A DNA stretch of 64,000 nucleotides, taken from NCBI GenBank assembly GCA_910589145.1, contig CAJUSD010000002.1, positions 124,001-188,000 of the forward strand, in the 5' to 3' direction. Numbering within the stretch: position 1 is the first letter of the stretch; each line of letters begins with the position of its first letter. The stretch is from an uncultured Oscillospiraceae bacterium. GTDB taxonomy: Bacteria > Bacillota > Clostridia > Oscillospirales > Ruminococcaceae. Shown here piece after piece: positions 1 through 7,936 of the stretch. A model generated the notes under the pieces. The model was not told the DNA's origin. It worked only from the letters and a program-made list of their open reading frames with translations, and searched no databases. The position numbers and the translations under genes were made by a program.

Positions 1-429
1 AGAACGGTCTGTCGCTTTATCAGTAGTAAGGCCCTGAAGGGCTGAACTAATGGTATTAACAGCTTTCATCAAGCCGCCGCCAGTTTCAGCCATCTCGTCA
101 ACAACGGCAGAAATATCGCCAAGAATACTAAGTTTTTGATCGTAATAACTGGTATCGCTGTATTCCTCACGGAAACGCCTATCCAAATATGCATTGCGGG
201 TTTGATAGATACCAGTGATATCAACGCCCTGACCGGCAAAATCCACCTTTGTTCCGCCATAGCGGCTGGACTTTCCATAAGCAGAAACCGAAACCTGATC
301 TACCCTTTGCCTGGTATAGCCGGGGGTATTGACGTTCATAAGGTTATGTCCAGTAATATCCAGCCCCTTCTGAGCGACAGCGAGGCCTTTACGCCCCGTT
401 TCAAATCCTAAAAATGTTGGTCTGGTCAA
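1..429 (-). CDS. flgK: Flagellar hook-associated protein 1 FlgK, N-terminal part, cut by window edge
   Basis: The first 143 residues of FlgK, which joins the flagellar hook to the filament outside the cell. The reading frame is open from a TTG at 427-429 to position 1. The N-terminus carries the rod/hook family signature (a GLxxxQxGLDxxxHNxxNxxTPGYTRQ pattern, about residues 15-43) that forms the polymerising coiled coil. The TTG start is chosen because a GGGAGG ribosome site lies 7 bases upstream and translation opens directly into the conserved FLGFETGRKGL segment. The gene follows flgN and flgM on the same strand, the usual order in Firmicutes. The rest of the gene lies outside the window. 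Confidence 0.92.
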   Translation of the reverse strand, partial: MTRPTFLGFETGRKGLAVAQKGLDITGHNLMNVNTPGYTRQRVDQVSVSAYGKSSRYGGTKVDFAGQGVDITGIYQTRNAYLDRRFREEYSDTSYYDQKLSILGDISAVVDEMAETGGGLMKAVNTISSALQGLTTDKATDRS

Positions 430-498
430 AATAATTCCTCCCTACTGCTCACAATAAACCCTTGTAAATTTGTCAGTTATAATTTGTTTCATATTTTA

Positions 499-981
499 CT
501 AAACCTTTGCTTGGAAAATGGATTGTCCTGAAGAACTTGCAATTTTCTTTGCACGTTCTGTATAAGTCTCCAGATTATCCACAGGCGGAGCCCCCATATT
601 GACAATCTGTAAATTTGTCTCTACAAGACGCATGGCTTTGCTGTTCAGGAACTTAATTTGCTCTACTGCCCTTGACATACGCCCTTGGCAGTTTAAAACC
701 CGGCGGGCTTGTTCTGGGGCTGCCTGTTCCAATTCCTGGGCAATCTCTGCCAACGTTTTATCTGCGAACCCAGCCTCCTGCTGGTGTTTTTCTCTGCCCT
801 TTTCAAACTGTTCCATTTGTATTGCCAGGTTTTGCTGAGCAGCGACAGAACTTTCAATTATTGTAACATCATGGGAAAGCAGCGCTTCCAGCTTGTCGTT
901 CTGAGCCTGTATTGCGTCCTCCAAAAAGTCCGCATATTCTTCCAAATAATCCATCATTTGCTGTAAAGCGTTTGATTCCAT
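499..981 (-). CDS. flgN: FlgN-family flagellar export chaperone
   Basis: A 160-residue, almost entirely helical, Gln/Glu-rich protein. FlgN is a cytosolic chaperone that binds the hook-associated proteins FlgK and FlgL and delivers them to the flagellar export gate. The call rests on size, a long amphipathic coiled-coil pattern throughout and a position directly between flgM and flgK; sequence signatures in this family are weak. The ATG has a GGAGG site 6 bases upstream. It lies 92 bp after flgM and 69 bp before flgK, so the three genes are probably one transcript. Confidence 0.8.
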   Translation of the reverse strand: MESNALQQMMDYLEEYADFLEDAIQAQNDKLEALLSHDVTIIESSVAAQQNLAIQMEQFEKGREKHQQEAGFADKTLAEIAQELEQAAPEQARRVLNCQGRMSRAVEQIKFLNSKAMRLVETNLQIVNMGAPPVDNLETYTERAKKIASSSGQSIFQAKV

Positions 982-1073
982 ATAATTCCTCCGTACCTCC
1001 CTGAAATTTACCGCCCTGCTTTATATTTGGACTATCTGCCCGGATTTGTCATATCCCTTTCAATATATTACAG

Positions 1074-1385
1074 TCAAATCCTGCTCCGCTGCATCATTGC
1101 CCCAGCCAGCTCTTCCACAGATACCGAATAAGTACCGCTGCTGACTGCCTGTTGAAGCTCCTGGATGTGTCCCTGACTGTTAATATTCATCAAATCTCCC
1201 ACAATTTCCTTTGTAATTCCCGATACCATGCCCTTTTGGCTGATTGTGATGGTGTCCATCTTATTAACGGCATCCATCTTAGCAGAAAATACTTCTAAAA
1301 AACTGCCCGCCTGGTTGATTGGGGTGGTTCGGGTAGTGGGTTTTGTTTTAAAATAGGCGTTTACTATAGTTGGATTAATGTTCAT
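1074..1385 (-). CDS. flgM: FlgM-family anti-sigma-28 factor
   Basis: A 103-residue protein at the head of the flgM-flgN-flgK group. FlgM binds and inhibits the flagellar sigma factor (FliA/SigD) until the hook is complete and FlgM is exported. The N-terminus is polar and probably unstructured. The C-terminal half has the family pattern of ISxKG followed by a helix and a final segment ending in LAGAMMQRSR. The start is placed at the ATG at 1383-1385, which has GGAG 8 bases upstream; a GTG nine bases further upstream overlaps that ribosome site and is unlikely. Late flagellar genes of this type are normally sigma-28 dependent, and a matching motif lies upstream (1487-1513). Confidence 0.8.
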   Translation of the reverse strand: MNINPTIVNAYFKTKPTTRTTPINQAGSFLEVFSAKMDAVNKMDTITISQKGMVSGITKEIVGDLMNINSQGHIQELQQAVSSGTYSVSVEELAGAMMQRSRI

Positions 1386-1486
1386 AGTGGTCACTCCAAT
1401 CTTTCAATGGCGTTCCTCGCTTGATACGCGCTTGCTGCCGAATAGGAATCCTCTCCTATGTTTCGTATTTATGCAATAATAAACTA

Positions 1487-1513
1487 TCATCTACTAATAT
1501 AATCGTAGCTTTA
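1487..1513 (-). promoter_or_regulatory. Possible sigma-28 promoter of flgM
   Basis: On the minus strand TAAA is followed after 15 bases by GTAGATGA. The flagellar sigma-28 consensus is TAAA, 15 bases, GCCGATAA. The -35 and spacing are exact and five of eight -10 bases match. It lies about 100 bp upstream of flgM. The motif is short and could occur by chance. Confidence 0.3.
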
Positions 1514-1776
1514 AAGAAAAAGTAAAGTCCAAAAATTAATTTTTTTGTTGTTTGGGGATGAATAGAATATGGAAAAAAGAATTGTAATATGAACGATAAC
1601 CAAATTGTAAAAATATAGAAACACATCTATTTATTTACAAAAACAACTTTACCAATGTCAACCATGTGATATGAAGACAAGTGATTGACATGGGAAAAGC
1701 GGCATAGTATCCTAAATATAAAAGCAAATATGGGGAATAAACTAAAACAGATTAAAAGGGTTTCGGGTTCAGAGGG

Positions 1777-1803
1777 ATGTGCAGCGGAGCTGCGCTCCTG
1801 AAA
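1777..1803. repeat. Intergenic repeat, copy 1
   Basis: A 27-base segment that includes the imperfect palindrome GCAGCGGAGCTGC followed by GCTCCTGAAA. A second copy at 61695-61721 matches at 24 of 27 positions. Both copies are intergenic. It looks like a short dispersed palindromic repeat; its function is unknown. Confidence 0.5.
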
Positions 1804-1914
1804 AGCCTCCGTTTGTGGCTGGATCATTGCAAGTTTCAGTTAATTTCTATGAGAAATCTCCAATAATATATGGTCAAATTCTCTGGGATCTGTATTAGAA
1901 CCTGATTTGCACTA

Positions 1915-1943
1915 TTGTAAAAAGCATAAAACTTCGATATAAT
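1915..1943 (+). promoter_or_regulatory. Sigma-A type promoter for the parA-comFB pair
   Basis: TTGTAA at 1915-1920 and TATAAT at 1938-1943 are separated by 17 bases. The start codon of the parA-like gene follows 38 bases later. The -10 hexamer is perfect and the -35 matches four of six. Confidence 0.65.
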
Positions 1944-1981
1944 AAATAAAAGTCCAAACAAAAGGGGGCCGGCTCAAACGG

Positions 1982-2743
1982 ATGTCTAAAATCATAGCGG
2001 TACTGACTCAAAAAGGCGGCGTAGGAAAAACAACCACCACTTATTCCCTATCGTCGGTCTACCGTGCCAAAGGATACCGGGTTTTAGCGATTGATATGGA
2101 CCCGCAGCATAATCTTTCATTAGGGATGGGAGGAGATTGGACAGATCGGGCGACGATCTACCATGTCCTAAAGAATGAAGTATCGGCACGGTTTGCGATA
2201 CAAAAGACAGTTGTAACAGACCTAATCCCTTCCACAACAACACTAAGCGGAATAGAACTTGAATTTACAGGCCGTGACCGGCAGTTTTTGTTAAAAAAGG
2301 CATTAGAGCCAATAGAAGGGAATTATGATTATATCTTTGTTGATTGTCCGCCTGGTCTTGGCATTTTATCATCCAATGCATTAGTAGCTGCAAATTATGT
2401 AATCATTCCTACATTATCAGATTTATACAGCCTTCAGGGATTGGTAGAGCTGCACGAAACCATTAGTTTTGTAAAAGGCCAGGATAATCCAAGCCTGGAA
2501 ATTGCAGGTGTTCTGCTGGCGAGGTTTGACGGCAGAACAAAGCTGGCGCGCGAACTGTTGGGAACAGCAAGGATGGTCTGCGAAAATCTAAACATCCACT
2601 TGTTTAAAACAAAAATCCGTTCCTGTGTAACCCTTACGGAAGCGCAGAATATGCAGTGTAATTTGTTAGAGTATGCAAGGTACAGCAATGGGGCGTTAGA
2701 CTACACAGCCTTAGCAAATGAAATGCTGTCAAGGGGGGTATAA
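1982..2743 (+). CDS. ParA/Soj-family ATPase
   Basis: A 253-residue ATPase of the ParA/MinD superfamily, which dimerises with ATP and positions cargo on the nucleoid or membrane. It has the deviant Walker A KGGVGKTT (residues 11-18), the A-prime motif DMDPQHN (38-44) and the Walker B segment ending VDCPP (about 119-123). No N-terminal helix-turn-helix is present, so it is a small stand-alone type rather than a plasmid ParA. No ParB or parS-like gene is visible; the gene 3 bp downstream (ComFB-like) is the likely partner. The neighbourhood is flagellar, so positioning of flagellar or chemotaxis components is plausible, but the cargo is not shown by the sequence. The ATG follows GGGGGCC about 12 bases upstream. 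Confidence 0.85.
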   Translation: MSKIIAVLTQKGGVGKTTTTYSLSSVYRAKGYRVLAIDMDPQHNLSLGMGGDWTDRATIYHVLKNEVSARFAIQKTVVTDLIPSTTTLSGIELEFTGRDRQFLLKKALEPIEGNYDYIFVDCPPGLGILSSNALVAANYVIIPTLSDLYSLQGLVELHETISFVKGQDNPSLEIAGVLLARFDGRTKLARELLGTARMVCENLNIHLFKTKIRSCVTLTEAQNMQCNLLEYARYSNGALDYTALANEMLSRGV

Positions 2744-2746
2744 GCT

Positions 2747-3220
2747 GTGGCAAAAGGCAGACGCGAAATTGATAAGGAAGCTATGTTCCGCAAGATTATG
2801 CCGTCGAGTTATTCGTCACCAGCAGAGGAAGAACCTCTCCAGTCTGAATCTCCGCCTGCGTCCACGGCTGTACAAGCTCCCGTTTATACAGAACCAGGGT
2901 TAGCCGCCCACCAGGGCCCAGCAGCTGTTGTTGGAGGAGGGGTGCAGCTTCGTAAGGCGGGATCACGGATATTGGTAAACATTATGGAGTATTTGGTAAT
3001 TGACAAGTTGGATGAAGCCTATGAAAAATTTAACAACTGCTGTAAATGTGATAAATGCAGGCAGGACGCAGCAGCCCTAGCCCTTAACAGGCTGAAGCCA
3101 AAATATATGGTAGTTGAGGAACGCAAGATCCCTATTTATATTGCCAAAAATAATACTCCAGAGGTCACTTCCGCTATTGTACAATCCATCTTATGGGTAA
3201 AATCGCATCCAAAACATTAA
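2747..3220 (+). CDS. ComFB-domain protein, probable partner of the upstream ParA-like ATPase
   Basis: A 157-residue protein in two parts. Residues 1-20 are short and charged with several Arg and Lys; residues 21-68 are a Pro/Ala/Glu-rich linker. From about 70 a ComFB-like helical domain begins, with the cysteine group NNCCKCDKC (C98, C99, C101, C104) and the following LALNRLKPKY segment typical of the family. ComFB (late competence) domains are known from Bacillus comF operons and cyanobacteria, and some are reported to bind cyclic dinucleotides. The GTG start has AAGGGGGG 6 bases upstream and lies 3 bp after the parA-like stop, so translation is coupled. A basic N-terminal tail is how ParA partners commonly stimulate ATPase activity; that reading is inference. 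Confidence 0.7.
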   Translation: MAKGRREIDKEAMFRKIMPSSYSSPAEEEPLQSESPPASTAVQAPVYTEPGLAAHQGPAAVVGGGVQLRKAGSRILVNIMEYLVIDKLDEAYEKFNNCCKCDKCRQDAAALALNRLKPKYMVVEERKIPIYIAKNNTPEVTSAIVQSILWVKSHPKH

Positions 3221-3400
3221 TCTTTTCTAACCAGAATTCGTCTCTCGTAGTAGGCAGTTAGCAAAATTTTTTCTTAATACTATCTAGGAAAAAATGAAAA
3301 TCTGCCGATTAAATAGGTAGGGATATAAAGATTACTTGTTTTCAATTTTCAAAAGCCGCCGGATTCCACCCCCTCCACCAAAAAAGAATACCTGCGGCAC

Positions 3401-3443
3401 AGAAAAAGCGTCTCTCCTATAATGGAGGGGCGCTTTTCTTTTT
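3401..3443. terminator. Bidirectional intrinsic terminator
   Basis: Arms AAAAAGCGTCTCTCC and GGAGGGGCGCTTTTC (with G-T pairs) enclose TATAAT. Plus-strand transcripts end in CTTTTT, and the minus strand ends in a matching U run. It separates the ComFB-like gene from the convergent nucleotidyltransferase gene. Confidence 0.8.
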
Positions 3444-3451
3444 ATGATTTG

Positions 3452-4531
3452 TTAGCTGTCCAGATAATCCCTTACAAACTCCTCTATCGTATTATATTGG
3501 CATACAGGAAGGGAAACTTTCTTATAAAGTTCTTTAAATCGTTCCATCACGCTGTCAAATTCGGCGGCGGACTTGCCAGGGTCGTTTATCTGGAACCCTT
3601 CCATAAGGTCAAAATGTTCCATATTGTATTCCTGGAAAAGCTCATCATAAAAATTCTGGCAGCTTGCCGCAGTCATCAGGGAAAGGTATTGGTCACCCAA
3701 ATCGGCGGCGCGGTGCATCTTGTTTTTCCAGTTTGAGAAAATCTCCTCATAGGTGCCGCGGAGGGTATCAGGAAAAATTTCCTTTTTAGGGGAAAGGAAT
3801 TCCCCTGTCCTTTCCAGCAAAGAATCTACACTTTTCAGCAAATCCTCTGCTGCTTTTTTAAGGGTCAGCAGGTCGTTTGCCTCTATCAATGCAAAATAAA
3901 GCTCCTGAAACCGTTCCGGGAGTATTTTCATAGAACAGATTTCCCTAGGGATTCCCTGAATCCCATGTTTGACGTACTCCTTGTTAAGCATATATAAAGT
4001 CTTTTCTATATAGTATATAATCCATGTTGACAGATACCTGCACCGGGAAAAATTATTTTCCAAGCAGAATCTTGCATATTCCGTAAGAGCAGATTGAAAA
4101 TAATTTCTTGCCTTATCTAAAGTTTCCCTGTCCAACGGACTGCTGAGAACCTTCAAAAGTTTTTCCCTTAATTTGTCATACTTTTGTATCGCCTCCTCCC
4201 CGGAACTATAAACAATATCAACATTTATCAGCTTTATGATATGTATATCATTGTACTCTGCCATTTTCTCAAGCTTTCGCCATGTATGGCAGTAAATGTC
4301 ATGGGCAGTGCCGCCAAGGATAAAGCACTTTGAGAGATTCCACCCGGTATTGTTATTAATTACAATCAGCAAATCCAAATCAGATTTTTCGTAATAGTCC
4401 CCGCTGGCAAAGGAACCTGCAACGGCAATCAGATCAACTGCCCCAGGGCAAACTTTTTCTGCCTTAGACTTAACCGCTTCAATAATTGCATTGTTCCGCC
4501 GGAGTAATTCCAGCCTTTTGTTTTCATCCAA
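3452..4531 (-). CDS. Nucleotidyltransferase-domain protein (DNA polymerase beta superfamily)
   Basis: A 359-residue protein. The N-terminal 100 residues form a Pol-beta/MNT-like nucleotidyltransferase domain with GSFASG followed by the metal-binding SDLD (about residues 39-53). These enzymes transfer a nucleotide to a small molecule, RNA or protein. The C-terminal 250 residues are helical, resembling the four-helix domains often attached to such transferases, but no specific family is recognised. The substrate is unknown; antibiotic adenylylation is possible but not supported by a specific motif. The start is put at a TTG with GGGGGAT 7 bases upstream; a longer frame to 4552 has no ribosome site and runs towards the preceding terminator. 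It stands alone between two terminators. Confidence 0.7.
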   Translation of the reverse strand: MDENKRLELLRRNNAIIEAVKSKAEKVCPGAVDLIAVAGSFASGDYYEKSDLDLLIVINNNTGWNLSKCFILGGTAHDIYCHTWRKLEKMAEYNDIHIIKLINVDIVYSSGEEAIQKYDKLREKLLKVLSSPLDRETLDKARNYFQSALTEYARFCLENNFSRCRYLSTWIIYYIEKTLYMLNKEYVKHGIQGIPREICSMKILPERFQELYFALIEANDLLTLKKAAEDLLKSVDSLLERTGEFLSPKKEIFPDTLRGTYEEIFSNWKNKMHRAADLGDQYLSLMTAASCQNFYDELFQEYNMEHFDLMEGFQINDPGKSAAEFDSVMERFKELYKKVSLPVCQYNTIEEFVRDYLDS

Positions 4532-4555
4532 AGTATATCCCCCTTCATTCAAGAA

Positions 4556-4593
4556 AAAGCCCGCTGTAAATTTAAAACTTTACAGCGGGCTTT
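4556..4593 (-). terminator. Intrinsic terminator of the chemoreceptor gene
   Basis: A perfect 15-bp stem (AAAGCCCGCTGTAAA and its complement) with an 8-base loop. On the minus strand it is followed by TTTTTC, so it ends transcription of the chemoreceptor before the next gene. Confidence 0.85.
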
Positions 4594-4714
4594 CAAGTTG
4601 CAAACCAGAGAAATTTATTGTTTTTTAGGCTTTACCATACTTTATTACAAAGGAAAGACGAGTCATTGCAGCAATACAGCATACCTTCCTCTTTTAAACA
4701 GAGCCAGCTCCATC

Positions 4715-6688
4715 CTAATTTTTCACAAGCTGAAATTCATGTACTAAGTTCTTGAGCATCTTCGCTTGTCCAGAAAGCTCCTCACTGGCGGCTGCACTCT
4801 GCTCTGCAGTGGCACTGTTGGTTTGCACGACTGCAGAAATCTGGTCAACCCCCAGACTCACCTGGGCAATCGATTTCGCCTGTTCATGTACTGCCTTGGA
4901 AATCTCCTCTGTCAATTCCGCAGTTTTCAGGGAAGATTCCACCCCCTGATCAATCGCACATGCCGTTTCCTCAGAAATCGCCATCCCTTTTTTCACAGAC
5001 TGCAAAGCGGTTTCAATCAGTGCAGTAATATCCTTGGAAGCCTCTGCGCTTTTTCCTGCCAGGTTGCGTACCTCGTCTGCGACAACAGCAAATCCCTTTC
5101 CGGCCGCTCCGACACGGGCAGCTTCCACTGATGCATTCAGCGCAAGGATGTTGGTCTGGAAAGCAATGTCTTCGATTGCTTTTACAATCTGACCAATCTG
5201 CCCGGAAGACTGGTTGATTTCTTCCATAGCCCCGCTTAAGCGGGACATTTCTGTCCTTCCGCGTTCCAGATCGTCAGCTGCGTTCCTGGCCTGTTGGTTG
5301 GCAGTTTCAGCATGGTTGGCACTGGTTTCCACATGGGCTGAAATATTGTTGATTGTTGCCGCCAGTTCTTCCACGGTGGAGGCCTGTTCCGTTGCACCCT
5401 GGCTCAATGCCTGTGCACCGGCAGCAACCTGCTCGGAACCAGTCTCCACCTGATCTGCCGCCTGGCTGATGGGACCAAGGGTCTTATTCAGCTTCATTCC
5501 GAGCCTGCGGGCAGACACCAAAAGACCGCTGAATTCCCCGACATAGGCGTCTTCCGCTCTGGTAGAAGCTCTTAGATTGCCGGAAGCCATTTCGTCCAGA
5601 AAATAGTCCATATCCCCAATCATAGTGGTAAGATCAGCGACAAGCTCGCCTGTTGCATTGGAAAGGGTGGCAGTCTCATCGTGGGAACGAACGGTTGGCG
5701 TTGGGGACTTCAAGTCTCCCTTAGATAAAGAATAAAGGCGTTCGGAGCAGGCCTTAATAGGCTTCCCAATCCTGTCAGCCAGCAGATAGGCAATAAATAC
5801 TGCCACCAGCAAAGAAATGACAGTACAAATGCCTGTTGTCCACATACTGATTGTTGCTGTCTGAAGGAAATCACTGACAGGTGCAGTAACGCCAATGCTC
5901 CATCCGTCCGTGCTCTCAATAGGCGCATAGGCCGAAAACTTACTTGTCCCATTTATTTTGTAACTGCCAAAACCGTTTTCTCCTCCACGCATTTTTGAAT
6001 GGATAGCGGCCAGCTGGGAAAGGGAATGATCTGTCCTGGCTTCTTCTTCGATATTTTGGGTCAGAATGGTATCCATAGTATTGTCCGCAATGGTATATCC
6101 CTGCTGGTTGATAATGTACGCCGCGCCGTTAGAACTAACCTGTACAGTGGAAACAATGTCATTGAGGAATGTACGGTTCGGCACAAAGAAAATAACGCCT
6201 ATCACCTTTGAACCAGAAACGCCGCCATCCCACAGGGGGGCTGATACAATAATCGAAATCTCCCCTGTCGTCCTGCTTACCAATGGTTCCGATACAAACA
6301 CTTCCCCCTGCATGGATCTTTTGTAATAATCCCGGTCAGAATAATCTACCCCTGTAAATATGCTTAATCCATCAGAACTAATAATATTCCCATACTCAAA
6401 ATGATGGATCTGTGCAAGCTGGTCAATGATAGCCTTTTTGTCTTCTGGGAATACGGAGGAATTTGCCAGCCTTGCAGTACATCCGGCATCTCTGGCTACG
6501 TTGGTATAAGCAATCAGCTCCTGTTCTATCCGTTCCGCTGCAACCTTAGCCGTCTGTGTCATAGTCTGCTGCAAGATGCTGTTGGCGCTGATATAATTCA
6601 GTACAACGCCGATTGTCCCAACTGTCAGCAGCGAAACCAGCATGGTCAATGTCATACAAAGCAGAATTTTTCCTCGGATGGTTTTCAT
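4715..6688 (-). CDS. Methyl-accepting chemotaxis protein with extracellular Cache domain
   Basis: A 657-residue transmembrane chemoreceptor. TM1 is at about 8-31. A periplasmic double-Cache-like sensor spans about 35-275 (it contains VDYSDRDYYK and PLWDGGVSGSKVIGVI, typical of dCache). TM2 is at about 282-305, then a HAMP linker, then a long signalling coiled coil to the end. The signalling tip around EDIAFQTNILALNASVEAAR and GFAVVADEVRNLAG is intact, so CheA and CheW coupling is expected. The ligand is unknown; Cache receptors often sense amino acids or organic acids. No CheR-tethering pentapeptide ends the protein. The ATG has GAAGGTG 7 bases upstream. Together with the flgMNK genes it indicates a motile host. 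Confidence 0.95.
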   Translation of the reverse strand: MKTIRGKILLCMTLTMLVSLLTVGTIGVVLNYISANSILQQTMTQTAKVAAERIEQELIAYTNVARDAGCTARLANSSVFPEDKKAIIDQLAQIHHFEYGNIISSDGLSIFTGVDYSDRDYYKRSMQGEVFVSEPLVSRTTGEISIIVSAPLWDGGVSGSKVIGVIFFVPNRTFLNDIVSTVQVSSNGAAYIINQQGYTIADNTMDTILTQNIEEEARTDHSLSQLAAIHSKMRGGENGFGSYKINGTSKFSAYAPIESTDGWSIGVTAPVSDFLQTATISMWTTGICTVISLLVAVFIAYLLADRIGKPIKACSERLYSLSKGDLKSPTPTVRSHDETATLSNATGELVADLTTMIGDMDYFLDEMASGNLRASTRAEDAYVGEFSGLLVSARRLGMKLNKTLGPISQAADQVETGSEQVAAGAQALSQGATEQASTVEELAATINNISAHVETSANHAETANQQARNAADDLERGRTEMSRLSGAMEEINQSSGQIGQIVKAIEDIAFQTNILALNASVEAARVGAAGKGFAVVADEVRNLAGKSAEASKDITALIETALQSVKKGMAISEETACAIDQGVESSLKTAELTEEISKAVHEQAKSIAQVSLGVDQISAVVQTNSATAEQSAAASEELSGQAKMLKNLVHEFQLVKN

Positions 6689-6799
6689 CCTTACACACCT
6701 TCTTCCGATTTGGCTTAATGCTGTATTGCCGCCCCGAAAATTTTATCGGGCGGAAATTTATCCATCCTGTTTCCCTAATATTCCTATAAAGCGGCGGCT

Positions 6800-7936
6800 T
6801 TATCCCAGCACCTTGCAGCCATTGATAAATACCTTTTCAGGGGATGAATAAAAATCAAGGGGTTCCCCATCCCAAATGACAATATCCGCGTCCTTGCCAG
6901 GTTCAATACTGCCTACGCGGCCGGCAATCCCACAGAGCCTCGCCGCATCAATGGTTGCAGATTCCAAGGCCTTTTTCCGGCTCAGGCCCTTTTTAAACAT
7001 CATGGCAAGCTGGATATTGGCGTATTCGATATTAAGCGCTGGATGGCCGGTGGAAACCGCAAAATCAATACCTGCCTGTTCCAGCTTTGCGCCAATAATG
7101 CTGTCCCGTTTGCGGACTTCATGGCTTCCCTTGCTGCCATAGGTTGGGCCGACAACCAGTTTTACTTGATGGGCTTTCAGCTCATCGGGAATTAAATAGG
7201 CTTCACAGGCCCGGTCAATGGTATAATTCAGGCCGAATTCCTCGGCAATCCTAACACCTGTCATAATATCATACGCCTGTTGGGCGGTAATTTTGACCAG
7301 CATACCGTCAAAAACGCGGCTTAAGGACTGAGATTTCATGTCAAATTTTGGAGTTTTTCCCTCTTTAACCAGGCGGTGGTATTCCCTAGCCTTAATCAAT
7401 GCTTCCCGGATGAGGGCCGCCTCTGCCATTCTGGTTTTAACACTTTTGGAGCCATAGGCGGCTTTGGGAGCACTTCCAAGGGTAAACTGGAAACATACTT
7501 CATCTTTCAAAAGCATATCGGAAACGGTTTTGCCTTTGCTCTTAACAGCCGCACAGGTTCCTCCAATAAGGTTGCTGCTTCCAGGCCCGGTAACGGAAGT
7601 AGTTACGCCGCCGCGAATAGCCATTTCAAAGCCTTCATCTTCCGGGTTAATGGCATCCATAGCCCTAAGCTGGGGAAGGATCGGCCCGTCGATTTCGTCG
7701 CCGTCATTTCCTTCAAATCGATAGATCTGTTCTACAACACCAACCTGACAGTGAGGTTCCACAAAACCCGGCGTAACGATTTTTCCTTCTGCGCTGATAA
7801 CCTCCGCACCAGGATAATTGCCTTCATCTGCATAATCAACAATATCTCTGATTTTCCCATGCTCCACCAGGATATCCTTTTTCTCCTCATAAATGCCGGC
7901 CATGTTGATAAGATTACAGTCCTTTATAATCAACAT
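6800..7936 (-). CDS. Amidohydrolase-fold paralogue lacking metal ligands (probable pseudoenzyme)
   Basis: A 378-residue protein clearly related to the two upstream amidohydrolases (shared CNLxNMAGIYEEK, GGVTTxVTGPGSxNxIGGT, RVFDGM and SxEPGKDADIVIWD segments). Every metal-site position has changed. The HxH pair (H60/H62 in the neighbour) is H62-C-Q64. The KIHCH pair is KITAQ (about 217-219). The DH histidine is R (about 242). The catalytic MTD aspartate is STG (about 297). The frame is intact and the fold-defining segments are conserved, so this is a maintained non-catalytic homologue rather than a decaying gene. The ATG at 7934-7936 has AAAGGAGG 9 bases upstream, and the gene overlaps the preceding one by 23 bp, so translation is coupled. 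A role as a regulatory or structural subunit of the active paralogues is inference. Confidence 0.8.
   Translation of the reverse strand: MLIIKDCNLINMAGIYEEKKDILVEHGKIRDIVDYADEGNYPGAEVISAEGKIVTPGFVEPHCQVGVVEQIYRFEGNDGDEIDGPILPQLRAMDAINPEDEGFEMAIRGGVTTSVTGPGSSNLIGGTCAAVKSKGKTVSDMLLKDEVCFQFTLGSAPKAAYGSKSVKTRMAEAALIREALIKAREYHRLVKEGKTPKFDMKSQSLSRVFDGMLVKITAQQAYDIMTGVRIAEEFGLNYTIDRACEAYLIPDELKAHQVKLVVGPTYGSKGSHEVRKRDSIIGAKLEQAGIDFAVSTGHPALNIEYANIQLAMMFKKGLSRKKALESATIDAARLCGIAGRVGSIEPGKDADIVIWDGEPLDFYSSPEKVFINGCKVLG

Larger units (their letters stand above)
1386..1981. other. Divergent intergenic region between flgM and the parA-like gene
   Basis: Six hundred bases without a convincing gene. It is AT-rich from about 1460 to 1720. 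It holds a possible sigma-28 promoter facing flgM, a GC-richer patch at 1777-1803 that recurs at 61695, and a sigma-A promoter facing right at 1915-1943. A 66-codon minus-strand frame at 1627-1827 has no ribosome site and no recognisable product. Confidence 0.6.

Noticed and set aside
1627-1827. 66-codon frame on the minus strand
   Set aside because: No ribosome site, no recognisable product, and it runs through the dispersed repeat at 1777 in AT-rich DNA.
3304-3311. GCCGATTA, resembling a sigma-28 -10 box
   Set aside because: The sequence 15 bases upstream is TAGG rather than TAAA and no gene follows on that strand.
6729-6753. Inverted repeat CCGCCCCGA / TCGGGCGG upstream of the chemoreceptor, with a CCCGATAA motif
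   Set aside because: It lacks a U run to be a terminator, and no TAAA lies at the distance needed for a sigma-28 promoter.
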